Origin: Stutzerimonas stutzeri TS44 | GTDB lineage: Bacteria; Pseudomonadota; Gammaproteobacteria; Pseudomonadales; Pseudomonadaceae | Length of the DNA stretch: 64,000 nt | Assembly: GCA_000263395.1 (NCBI GenBank) | Contig: AJXE01000010.1 | Span: 1 to 64,000, forward strand | Direction: 5' to 3' | Shown: one piece after another, positions 6,630 to 14,446 of the stretch | Layout of the letters: each line of letters opens with the position of its first letter | Position numbering within the stretch: the first letter of the stretch is position 1 | Made by a program: the position numbers and the translations under genes | Notes under the pieces: generated by a model | Databases searched by the model: none | Told to the model about the DNA's origin: nothing | What the model saw: only the letters and a program-made list of their open reading frames with translations

Positions 6630-8399
6630 CTATCCAAAGGAACAAATAGTCATTTTTCTAATGTATTTCCCTGTTGCCTCACACAAGGGGCGACAGGGTT
6701 TTCCCCTAAGAGACATATGCAATGAATTCGCGAGCTTAAATTCTGGCTTAGCCACGAAACGGTTCAACGATGCAATAGGGATGAACCCATAGAGCGCTGC
6801 ATTGATATTGTTTTGAGTCGCCCCTCGGGCTGCCACGCCAATTACTTCCATCGAGTCATTAAAGATTGGGCCGCCACTGTTGCCCTCAATCAATGGCACA
6901 TCTACCAACCATAAATCTAAGTCTACTTGGCGTCTAAGTTGCGTAGTAGTGCCTTTTGTGATGTAGTGAGCCGCGCCATCACGGTGCCTGGGGAATCCGA
7001 TTGACAAAATAGGCTCCATCGGTCGGATAGACTCTTTGCTAGCCTTTTTAAGCATTGGAATTCGATCAAATTGTTCATTTGGATAAAATACAGCTAAGTC
7101 TTCTTTTGCATCCGAAATAATAAGATCAGCACTGAATTCAGTGTCATCACCAACACGAGTGAAAGATATCATGTGTGGCGCCATGGTTTTGGAGACCCCA
7201 CTGATAACGTGTTGATTCGTAACCAGTCCAACGCCACCCAACAAGAAAGCAGTGCCCTGACTGTCGTCTGTGAGATTGCTCACAATGAAAATTGAGTTTC
7301 CTAGAATTTCTTCCGGTGACTTCCTGAACTCGGGATTTTCTTTGCCAATAGCAACGGTGAAGTCGTACGCCAGCCTTCTATACGTACTATCACTTCTGCC
7401 GCGAACCATTTGAATATAATTCAGTCGTCCTTTTATAACCTTTATAAAGAAATCACCAGCATTATCTTTTATTCTCCGGTGCTGGCGTGCGGGAAGAGCC
7501 TGTTTATCACCTTTTAGAATTTGTAGATATTTCTCCTCCGCAAGCACTGGGCCGTAACGTCTCAATGCATTAATCATTGAGCTTGTTTTGCGAATAAAAG
7601 CTCTAGGCACATTCGGGAATTTATTGACTACTAACCCGGTCACCATCTGACGCTGTGAGCGATGTTGAAGCCTAGTTTTCTCTGCGTTGATAGTGAATCC
7701 GTTAACCCTAACTATCTGCTCTAGCTCGCGCCCAGGAATTGCCATCCCGTCTTGAGTTACTTCAACTATATCGGTGGGAAGGTGCTTAATAGAGCTGGTA
7801 AAAGAAAAAGTTATATCATCTGCATAACGCGTTACATGACATTTCTGAGCTTTTGCCAAGGATTGCAGTTGAGAGTCTAGCTTTCGACAAATCATGTTGG
7901 AGATTAATGGAGATGTCGGTGCCCCTTGAACCAGCTTTCCATCATGACAGCAAATATGCGCCATCACTGTAGCAACATTGTGAGGGGCGCTGAAGGGCTC
8001 AGACATGAAAAGGTTTTTTACGCGACCAAAATGTATGGTCTCAAAGAAGTCTTTCAGGTCAACGTTGAATACAAAGGTTTTGTTGATATGGGGAAGGGCG
8101 TTAGACTTAATGCTTCTGCCTTTGATGAAGCCATGACTCGAAGGCTTGGGAGAATGAAATTTATCTAAATGGCTTGCCAATCTTTTTTGTAGTTCTTTCA
8201 GGGCTTTCTTGGGCGCCTTTATTACCCTTGTGGCGCCGTTTTTCTTGGGGATATGAAAGCTTATGTAGTGACTTGATGTTCTTTTATAGAGAAAGCTGAG
8301 AAGCTTGTCTTGCTCCACGCCGAGCAAGTTACAAAAACTCGGGAGGCTTCCTAGGCTAGGAGCAAACATTGCTTTAAGGAGGTCATCAAGATTCATCAT
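6630..8399 (-). CDS. Retron reverse transcriptase fused to a trypsin-like serine protease
   Basis: A 589-residue two-domain protein. Residues 1-330 are a retron-type reverse transcriptase: the retron hallmark NAxxH is N100-ALP-H104, the first catalytic aspartate is in FNVDLKDFF (D114), the YADD box is at 192-195 and the VTGL motif at 253-256. Residues 365-550 form a trypsin-like protease: His397 in TNQHVIS, Asp434 in KEDLAVF and Ser508 in GNSGGP, a complete triad. Fusion to a protease is a rare retron architecture (from memory, type XI in one published classification; not checked). The protease would be the effector, the reverse transcriptase makes msDNA from the RNA encoded just upstream. 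There is no strong ribosome-binding site; two ATG codons occur in a row. AT content is higher than in the core genome. Confidence 0.9.
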   Translation of the reverse strand: MMNLDDLLKAMFAPSLGSLPSFCNLLGVEQDKLLSFLYKRTSSHYISFHIPKKNGATRVIKAPKKALKELQKRLASHLDKFHSPKPSSHGFIKGRSIKSNALPHINKTFVFNVDLKDFFETIHFGRVKNLFMSEPFSAPHNVATVMAHICCHDGKLVQGAPTSPLISNMICRKLDSQLQSLAKAQKCHVTRYADDITFSFTSSIKHLPTDIVEVTQDGMAIPGRELEQIVRVNGFTINAEKTRLQHRSQRQMVTGLVVNKFPNVPRAFIRKTSSMINALRRYGPVLAEEKYLQILKGDKQALPARQHRRIKDNAGDFFIKVIKGRLNYIQMVRGRSDSTYRRLAYDFTVAIGKENPEFRKSPEEILGNSIFIVSNLTDDSQGTAFLLGGVGLVTNQHVISGVSKTMAPHMISFTRVGDDTEFSADLIISDAKEDLAVFYPNEQFDRIPMLKKASKESIRPMEPILSIGFPRHRDGAAHYITKGTTTQLRRQVDLDLWLVDVPLIEGNSGGPIFNDSMEVIGVAARGATQNNINAALYGFIPIASLNRFVAKPEFKLANSLHMSLRGKPCRPLCEATGKYIRKMTICSFG

Positions 8400-8404
8400 T
8401 AAAA

Positions 8405-8539
8405 CCGAGTGTAGGGACTATTTTCTCTTTTACATACGTCGCCAACCGTGAGAAACCGTCAGCGCGTAACGGCAAAGCAACCCTTTACTTGGCCACCGCA
8501 TATAGTCAGTGGAAAGTTAAATTGTGCCCCTACACCCGA
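8405..8539 (-). ncRNA. Candidate retron msr-msd RNA
   Basis: Read on the minus strand, the 5' arm UCGGGUGUAGGGGC (8539-8526) pairs over 14 positions with the 3' arm GUCCCUACACUCGG (8418-8405), with three G-U pairs: these are the a1/a2 arms expected of a retron RNA. Inside, an msr-like hairpin CCACUG/CGGUGG with an 8-base loop lies at 8512-8493. A longer msd-like stem follows: GUUGC/GCGAC (8481-8477 with 8442-8438) enclosing GCCGU/ACGGU (8473-8469 with 8459-8455). The RNA ends five bases before the reverse transcriptase ATG. The branching guanosine and exact ends cannot be fixed by eye. Confidence 0.75.
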
Positions 8540-8552
8540 TAGTTAATTGGTA

Positions 8553-9239
8553 TCACGCGAGTCTCTTGACCGTCAAGTCAGTGGGCGGCGCACTAGGTAG
8601 TGGACTGTCAGATCGGGGCGCCGATTTGACCCGTGGCGTCCGGCTAACAGTAATCGCCCCATGGAACTCCGCCGAATAGGTCAGGTTGTAGATACCGCTC
8701 TTCAGGCCAAAGTGCGGATGCTTGCCTTGCTCAATATCGAGCCAGAGTGAAGCCGTGCGCTTATGGCCTGGGAACGCGTGAGAGAAGAAGAAAATCCAGC
8801 CGTTGTCCGACCGCTTGGGATGCTTAAGTCGGTAGTCCTCGAACTGGTATCGCTCGAAGGCTTTGGCGTTGAAAATGACCACTGGCTTGAGATCGCACTG
8901 GACAGATGCGTCGATGAACGCCTTGAGCGCAGTCGTATCCAGCTTGTGAGCAAGCATCAGGGAGAGACGCTTCTCTGGATGGACTCCATCGAACTCCACT
9001 CCGCCCATGCTGGTCTCCATGTCCCACCCACCCGACGCATGGTAGTGACGTATCCAACCGTACTGCCAGAAGGTCGCTGTCTTTCGATAGCTGCAAGCCT
9101 GGCCAGGCTTATGACTCCAATGCCACTCGTAGATATCGCCCAGCTTGGCAGTCAGCTGCTCGTTGCAACTCGGGCAATACCCGCTCTCATCTCGGGTGGC
9201 TGGAATGCGTCTGCCGTCCGTTGTGCGTGCTAGATACAT
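8553..9239 (-). CDS. CoiA-like zinc-finger protein upstream of the retron
   Basis: A 228-residue protein. Its N-terminus resembles the CoiA family (competence-associated, predicted nucleases): CPSCNEQLTAK at residues 22-32 followed by WHWSHKPGQAC, giving a CxxC...H...H/C zinc site. The middle, with VEFDGVHPEKRLSLMLAHKLD and KPVVIFNAKAF, may be a degenerate nuclease fold, but I cannot point to a certain PD-(D/E)xK set. The C-terminal 25 residues are proline/serine-rich. It ends only 14 bases before the retron RNA on the same strand, so it is probably cotranscribed and may be a retron accessory protein. It diverges from the CD-NTase gene across a 197-base gap. Confidence 0.55.
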   Translation of the reverse strand: MYLARTTDGRRIPATRDESGYCPSCNEQLTAKLGDIYEWHWSHKPGQACSYRKTATFWQYGWIRHYHASGGWDMETSMGGVEFDGVHPEKRLSLMLAHKLDTTALKAFIDASVQCDLKPVVIFNAKAFERYQFEDYRLKHPKRSDNGWIFFFSHAFPGHKRTASLWLDIEQGKHPHFGLKSGIYNLTYSAEFHGAITVSRTPRVKSAPRSDSPLPSAPPTDLTVKRLA

Positions 9240-9436
9240 ACGGGCAATCCATCCTTGATCTGGCGTACGGATTCAATCTATCACCTGTTGCGGGCCAGCA
9301 GCAGACTAGGAGGCGAGTGCCGCCTAGCATCCGCGAGGTGCCTTCGCCTTGGCGATGGGTCAGCGCACTGGCCTTGGGCTACTATGCGACCATACAAGAT
9401 GCAGGCCTCTTGGGATATCAAGGCATAGGGATCAGG

Positions 9437-10741
9437 ATGTCGACTTCAACGAATTTCAGAGAGTTCTTATCCAATCTGCGTATTACTAACGACACCACAA
9501 TTGAAGATCGATATGCAGAGATAACCCGGTCACTGAACAAGTATTTTCGGGATTTGGATTCAACAAGCAACAACCTTCAGGTTGGCTCTTACGGGCGCTG
9601 GACAGCCATTGAAGGCGTGTCAGACCTGGATATGCTCTACATCATGCCTGACAGCGCATGGGAGACCTACAACAAGGACGGTGGGCAGTCGGCACTGTTG
9701 TCACACGCCCGAGACGCAGTCCAAAAGCGCTATCCGACCACCAAGATCACCGTGGATCGTCTGGTGGTCTGTGTCACGTTCCAGAACTTCAACGTTGAGG
9801 TTCAGCCTGTCTTCAAGCAAGCCGATGGCAGCTTCAAATACCCCGACACCTATGACGGTGGGGCATGGAAAATCACCAAGCCCAAGGACGAAATCGAGGC
9901 CACCAAAACGGTTGATGATGAGCAGAATGGGAACCTGCGCCGCCTGTGCAAAATGCTTCGAGCATGGAAGAACAAGCACGGCATTGGTATCGGCGGTCTG
10001 CTGATCGATACCTTGGCGCATAATTTCCTCACGTCGACTGATGACTATGCCACTGCAAGCTCTGGGTCATACGACTGCATGGTTAGGGATTTCTTCGCGT
10101 ACGCCAAAGACCTTCCCCAGCAAGACCGCTACGCGGCTTTGGGCAGCCGTCAGCATGTGAAGGTCAAACAGAAATTCCAAAAGCCTGCTAAGCGCGCTTA
10201 TGAACTCTGCGTCAAAGCCATCAATGCACAGGGAGAGGAGTATGAGGGCGACCGCTGGAAGAAGGTTTTTGGGCGCAGCTTTCCGTCAACCCGCACAACC
10301 AAGCGCAGCGCCATGGAATCTTTGGGTTCTGCCTATAGCTTCAGGAATACAGAGCAGTTCATCGAGGATCTGTACCCGGTTGATATTCGTTTCCCACTGT
10401 CGGTCGACTGTGATGTTGAGCAGGACGGCTTCAGGGAGCGTCTGCTCAGTGAGCTAATTCAGCTTGGCCTGCCGTTACGTGCACGTAAGACCCTCAAATT
10501 CAAGGTTACCTATAACGGCGTTCCTAAGCCCTACAGTGTGAAGTGGAAGGTGCTGAACACCGGAGAGGGAGCTGAAAAACGTGACTGTATTCGCGGCAGC
10601 ATTACGAGCGATTCAGGCCGTGAGGCTATTCAGGAGACCACAAGCTTCAAGGGTGAGCACATGGTCGAGTGCTATATCATCAAGGATGGGGTGGTTGTAG
10701 CCCGCAGCCCGATTCCAGTGCCGATTAGCGAGAACATATGA
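9437..10741 (+). CDS. CD-NTase (SMODS-type cyclic oligonucleotide synthase) with AGS-C sensor
   Basis: A 434-residue nucleotidyltransferase of the cGAS/DncV-like class. The start MSTSTNFREFLSN is chosen because the fold begins there; longer readings lack family features. The active site is VGSYGRWTAIEG (G50-S51) with D63 and D65 in SDLDMLY, and a third acid likely at E121 in NVEVQPVF. The last 130 residues, with KFKVTYNGVPKPYSVKWKV and VECYIIKDGVVVARS, match the AGS-C domain, thought to sense ligand. CD-NTases make cyclic or linear nucleotide signals on phage infection and these switch on a neighbouring effector. The stop overlaps the start of the SLATT gene (ATGA), so the two are translated together. 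Confidence 0.88.
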   Translation: MSTSTNFREFLSNLRITNDTTIEDRYAEITRSLNKYFRDLDSTSNNLQVGSYGRWTAIEGVSDLDMLYIMPDSAWETYNKDGGQSALLSHARDAVQKRYPTTKITVDRLVVCVTFQNFNVEVQPVFKQADGSFKYPDTYDGGAWKITKPKDEIEATKTVDDEQNGNLRRLCKMLRAWKNKHGIGIGGLLIDTLAHNFLTSTDDYATASSGSYDCMVRDFFAYAKDLPQQDRYAALGSRQHVKVKQKFQKPAKRAYELCVKAINAQGEEYEGDRWKKVFGRSFPSTRTTKRSAMESLGSAYSFRNTEQFIEDLYPVDIRFPLSVDCDVEQDGFRERLLSELIQLGLPLRARKTLKFKVTYNGVPKPYSVKWKVLNTGEGAEKRDCIRGSITSDSGREAIQETTSFKGEHMVECYIIKDGVVVARSPIPVPISENI

Positions 10742-11349
10742 GCCAGGCCTCACTACTCAAGAATATTGCCGAGACAGGCTACAACGTGGGCTTTGGTGGC
10801 CGTAAGCACTGGGCCACCTATGACATTGTGGAGAAAGTCCCTGGCTTCATTGGTTTCCTAGGCACAGCCGTGGGCATTTTTGCCTTGGTATACGACTCGC
10901 TTTCGGCGAAAAACATATCTGCAACCATGGCTGTGATTGGGATTATTGGCATTTATATCTCTGTCTACGACGCCAAGAAGTCGGAGTATGAGAGGTCAGC
11001 TGTAGAGCTCACCAAGATATATAACAGCCTGCGAGATCTCTATCGGAAGGTGCAGTCACTTCCGGCTGATGCGGACTTTACCACCTGCCAGGGTGAGCTT
11101 TCTGACCTAGAAGGACGATATTACAATGCGTCTATTAATAAGCAAATTCTCTTCAGCGACTGGTATGCACATTACAAGTTCTTTTGGCAATACCAGATTG
11201 ATTGGGTCAATGAGCAGAAGAATTTCTCTTTGGTCAGGGATAAGGTTCCGCTGACGGCATGGCTAGCTGTGGTGGCAGTCCTAGTGTCTATTGGCGCGTA
11301 TCTAGTTTCGTGCATCGACACCATTAAGGTTTGCCTCGGGATAGCTTGA
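10738..11349 (+). CDS. SLATT-domain membrane effector
   Basis: A 203-residue membrane protein matching the SLATT family, which partners SMODS nucleotidyltransferases. Two hydrophobic segments occur early (VPGFIGFLGTAVGIFALVY near residue 40, ISATMAVIGIIGIYISVY near 65), then a helical linker KKSEYERSAVELTKIYNSLRD typical of the family, and a third membrane segment WLAVVAVLVSIGAYLVS near the end. SLATT proteins are predicted to form pores or disturb the inner membrane when the nucleotide signal binds, killing the infected cell. The four-base overlap with the CD-NTase gene supports one defence unit. Confidence 0.85.
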   Translation: MSQASLLKNIAETGYNVGFGGRKHWATYDIVEKVPGFIGFLGTAVGIFALVYDSLSAKNISATMAVIGIIGIYISVYDAKKSEYERSAVELTKIYNSLRDLYRKVQSLPADADFTTCQGELSDLEGRYYNASINKQILFSDWYAHYKFFWQYQIDWVNEQKNFSLVRDKVPLTAWLAVVAVLVSIGAYLVSCIDTIKVCLGIA

Positions 11350-11436
11350 CCGTCAAACTGGATTCGGATTCCCCTGGCTGCTATTCGTCGTTCAGGGTGT
11401 GTGAATTTCTGGTTGGTGGTACAGCAAGGGGGCGCC

Positions 11437-12144
11437 ATGACTATGGATGTATTGTTGCATGAGGTACTCCGCAAGATTCATTCGGGAGTGACGTCCTTCA
11501 AGCCAGACAGTTCGTCACCAGACGATATTATTAATTTCCAGAGTCTTGCCAAAACAGTAGTCCACGCGCACAGCCAGGGCTATATAGATCAGATAATGCC
11601 CAGAAGGGAACACTATACTGGTAATGGGTATTACGCTGTAATATTGGTGAGGGGTGGACTTAGTTTCAAGGGAGAGCAACTTTTACAGCAATTCTCAGGT
11701 CAGCCAACGCCAGTGGATGAGTCTTTGGCTGACCTATTGGGGAGAATTCCAGGCCATAGAATAAGAGAGAAGTGGGATAAAGCTCTTCATCGCCGAATTA
11801 CTGACCCAAGCGGCGCAATCACTGCTGCAAGGGCGCTACTTGAAACGACACTTAAATGGATCATTGAGCAACGTGGCGGGAAGCCGACTGATAATAATAA
11901 AGAGCTTTTCAGCAAGGCCATTGATGCTCTTGGGTTAGAGGTAAAAGGAAAGCCCATTGAAAAAACCATTGAGGGTTTGAACTCAATCATCTGGGGCATA
12001 GGTGACATGAGGAACAAGCATGGCGATGCACATGGAGTGGCATCGGATGCCATCGCTCCGACAAAAAGTGAAGCTGGTTTCTGCGTTAACCTGGCCGGCG
12101 CAGCGGCTTTATTTCTTTTGGAAGAGTTTGAGCTGAGTAACTGA
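11437..12144 (+). CDS. Abortive-infection (Abi_C domain) protein
   Basis: A 235-residue soluble protein. The ATG at MTMDVLLHEVLRKI is preferred over an upstream GTG because AAGGGGG sits just ahead of it. The C-terminal 120 residues match the Abi_C domain: ITAARALLETTLKWIIEQRG, then FSKAIDALGL and the motif IWGIGDMRNKHGDAHG, with histidines that may belong to a HEPN-like ribonuclease fold. It lies 87 bases after the SLATT gene on the same strand, so it may belong to the CBASS-like operon or be a separate module. Confidence 0.75.
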   Translation: MTMDVLLHEVLRKIHSGVTSFKPDSSSPDDIINFQSLAKTVVHAHSQGYIDQIMPRREHYTGNGYYAVILVRGGLSFKGEQLLQQFSGQPTPVDESLADLLGRIPGHRIREKWDKALHRRITDPSGAITAARALLETTLKWIIEQRGGKPTDNNKELFSKAIDALGLEVKGKPIEKTIEGLNSIIWGIGDMRNKHGDAHGVASDAIAPTKSEAGFCVNLAGAAALFLLEEFELSN

Positions 12145-12229
12145 TCTTCTTTCAAAAGCTGAAGGTTGGACAGGAAGGGAAGTTAGTGCGATTGATGTAA
12201 GAATGGCGCTATGCACACTACATGAGTGA

Positions 12230-12427
12230 ATGAAGGAAAAAGAAAGCATTGAAAAATTCCTATCAGGATTTCTTTCAGGATACGGTTTGGGCGAAACTGA
12301 ATATATCCTGAATTATAAGAGCGATGTCGATGCCTTTGCAGCAATATATGCCATAAATAAATTCAGTTCATCCACGCATATTGAGCGAAAACAGCGATTA
12401 ATAGAGTTTCTTTGCTTGCTTGATTAA
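12230..12427 (+). CDS. Small hypothetical protein in the defence island
   Basis: A 65-residue frame, rich in lysine, glutamate and aromatic residues (EKFLSGFLSGYGLGETEYIL), AT-rich like its neighbours. No domain is recognised and the ribosome-binding site is poor. It follows the Abi_C gene by 85 bases on the same strand. Confidence 0.35.
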   Translation: MKEKESIEKFLSGFLSGYGLGETEYILNYKSDVDAFAAIYAINKFSSSTHIERKQRLIEFLCLLD

Positions 12428-12727
12428 GTGCAAAGATCTACTCCGCCGAACTAATAAGGCCTCAATTTAAATTCGTCTTATGACATTTGCAATCATTCGG
12501 CATTCTAAACGCCCCCGTATAGGCGAGGCGGTATTGGCTGTCCGTTTTATGCGCAAAAATCACGCTACCCTGGGTAAAGCGTGAGTGGCTGCTTCTGGCC
12601 GATAGCTGCTGGTCGTGAATCGCTGCTTTCGCACCTTAGCCATGCGAAAGGCCGGTCAGATCCAATGCAAGTGACTGGGCACGCAGGTCCAAATACGCAT
12701 GATTGACCGAGCTTGGTTAGCTCATCC

Positions 12728-14446
12728 TTACTGTGCTGCGGCCTCGATGAAGCCAGCGTTGATCAACTCTGTGCGCATTGCGTCCAGGCAACTGTTGGGG
12801 ACGGCAAGCCAAAAGAGATTTTTCGCTCTCGTCAGTGCCACGTAGCCGATACGGCCGTCCTCCGTAGCCGTGCCGGCCAGCAATGCGGTGATATTGGCCT
12901 TGGTTGCGACATAGAGCACTGCGCTGATGGACTCGCCTTTAACTTGGTGAACAGTCTCAACTCTTAAGCCATGAGCTTCTTGGTCATCAGCTTTGGCGCC
13001 GCTGAGCGCGACGTCCTCCAAGCGCTTCTTGGCCATCTTATTTCCGAACGCAGAGGCTATCTTCAGCCCGAACAGTTGATCAGTTTGAGTAAGCAAGGCG
13101 CGCAGATTTGTGACCAGCTTCGGATGCCACTGTGCTTTGGCTAGGAGCGAACAGGACGGTAGCCCAGTCTCGGTATTGCGGGTAAATGCCCACAGCAACC
13201 GCCTAAGCCCAAGCATCCAGGCTTCATGGGGCGCCCCCTGCAGCGCCGAGCTGAGTCCGCGCGGGGCATCGTCGATCAGGCTCACAACCGCGTTACATAC
13301 CAGACGGAAAGCATGCTGATAGCGATGCTGTTGATCGCGGGCCAATGCAGCCTCTGCAAAAAGGTTCACAACTCCCTGTCCTGGGGCTTCTGTTTTTCCT
13401 GCAAGCTTGGCGGCGCGATCTGCGTTCCTGCTGAGAATGACTGCGTCTTTCTCCTCTATGCCCAGTTCGCCGAGACGAGCTTTGAAAGAGCTGATCAGCT
13501 TAGGGAGCTCGGCGTCCTTGTACCCTACGAAAAATGCGCCACCTTGCCCGGGTTGCCTGTCTGGCTCGTCGTTTCGGCCGCAGAGACGGTTCGCTATATC
13601 GATGATTGGAGGCAGGGAGCGGTAATTGCGCGTAAGCTTGTAGTCTTTCACTCCCGAGCGGTCGGCGTAGGTTTTCAAGAACATGCCATCAGCGCCGGCG
13701 AAGGCGAAGATGCCTTGGTTAACATCTCCGATCAGTGATACCTGCACGCCCGCCTTGATGAGTATTTCTAAGGTTACTTTGTGCATCGTGCCCAGATCCT
13801 GCGATTCGTCGACCAGCACCTGAGGATAGCGCGTAGCCAATGCCCTCAGAATGGCAGGCTGTTGAAGCAGCGTTCGAACCACCCAGTAGCGCCCAAGATC
13901 ATGGGTATATGCGCCAGTGCGCCCCAGCTTTTCGATGAGCACCTGAGCCTTTCCGTAATCAAGCTTTTCCACCGCCCCTCTGGTGTCGATGAAGAAGATC
14001 AACTTTCCATCCTCTACGCCTACCTGCACATCATTGATCGGGATTGGGCGTTCGGTTTTGCTCTTCCAGTACTGGAAGCTGCTTAAGAACGCTTCCGAAC
14101 CCGATACAAGATAGGAGGTTTGCGTGGCGCCCATGGTGCGGTAGGCATGGGGACGCAAAACATGCTGGGTGAAGAACCCGTCTAGCGTGTCCACTTCTAC
14201 GCGCTTGCGATTAGCGTCATCCGGCAGATCCGAGGCTAGCTCTGCATAGCCCATGTTGAAGGTATTCACGGCCACATTGGAGAACGACAACAGCACGACG
14301 CGGCCGCGGTGATCGGCCAGCTTTTGCCGAATGGCGATCAGCCGCCGAATAGCGGTGGCTGTTTTACCACTGCCGGCGCAAGCAGTGACTGCCATCGGTT
14401 CTAAGGAGGCTTCGATTACAGCTTTCTGCTCATCGGATAGCTTCAT
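12728..14446 (-). CDS. gajB: GajB-like UvrD-family helicase of a Gabija system
   Basis: A 572-residue superfamily 1 helicase. The start MKLSDEQKAVIEASL is chosen because its ATG overlaps the gajA stop in ATGA. Motifs in order: Walker A ACAGSGKTATA, Walker B LVDESQDLG, motif III GDVNQGIFAFAGAD, motif IV LTRNYRS, motif V TVHQVKGES and motif VI YVALTRAKNL. In Gabija, GajB works with the GajA nuclease; the pair senses nucleotide depletion and cuts phage DNA. Length is a little above the best-known GajB (about 500 residues). The tandem with an OLD-type nuclease makes the assignment firm. Confidence 0.88.
   Translation of the reverse strand: MKLSDEQKAVIEASLEPMAVTACAGSGKTATAIRRLIAIRQKLADHRGRVVLLSFSNVAVNTFNMGYAELASDLPDDANRKRVEVDTLDGFFTQHVLRPHAYRTMGATQTSYLVSGSEAFLSSFQYWKSKTERPIPINDVQVGVEDGKLIFFIDTRGAVEKLDYGKAQVLIEKLGRTGAYTHDLGRYWVVRTLLQQPAILRALATRYPQVLVDESQDLGTMHKVTLEILIKAGVQVSLIGDVNQGIFAFAGADGMFLKTYADRSGVKDYKLTRNYRSLPPIIDIANRLCGRNDEPDRQPGQGGAFFVGYKDAELPKLISSFKARLGELGIEEKDAVILSRNADRAAKLAGKTEAPGQGVVNLFAEAALARDQQHRYQHAFRLVCNAVVSLIDDAPRGLSSALQGAPHEAWMLGLRRLLWAFTRNTETGLPSCSLLAKAQWHPKLVTNLRALLTQTDQLFGLKIASAFGNKMAKKRLEDVALSGAKADDQEAHGLRVETVHQVKGESISAVLYVATKANITALLAGTATEDGRIGYVALTRAKNLFWLAVPNSCLDAMRTELINAGFIEAAAQ

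Noticed and set aside
6490-6792. Plus-strand frame overlapping the retron gene end
   Set aside because: It lies across the stop of the oxidoreductase and the C-terminus of the retron protein on the other strand and has no features.
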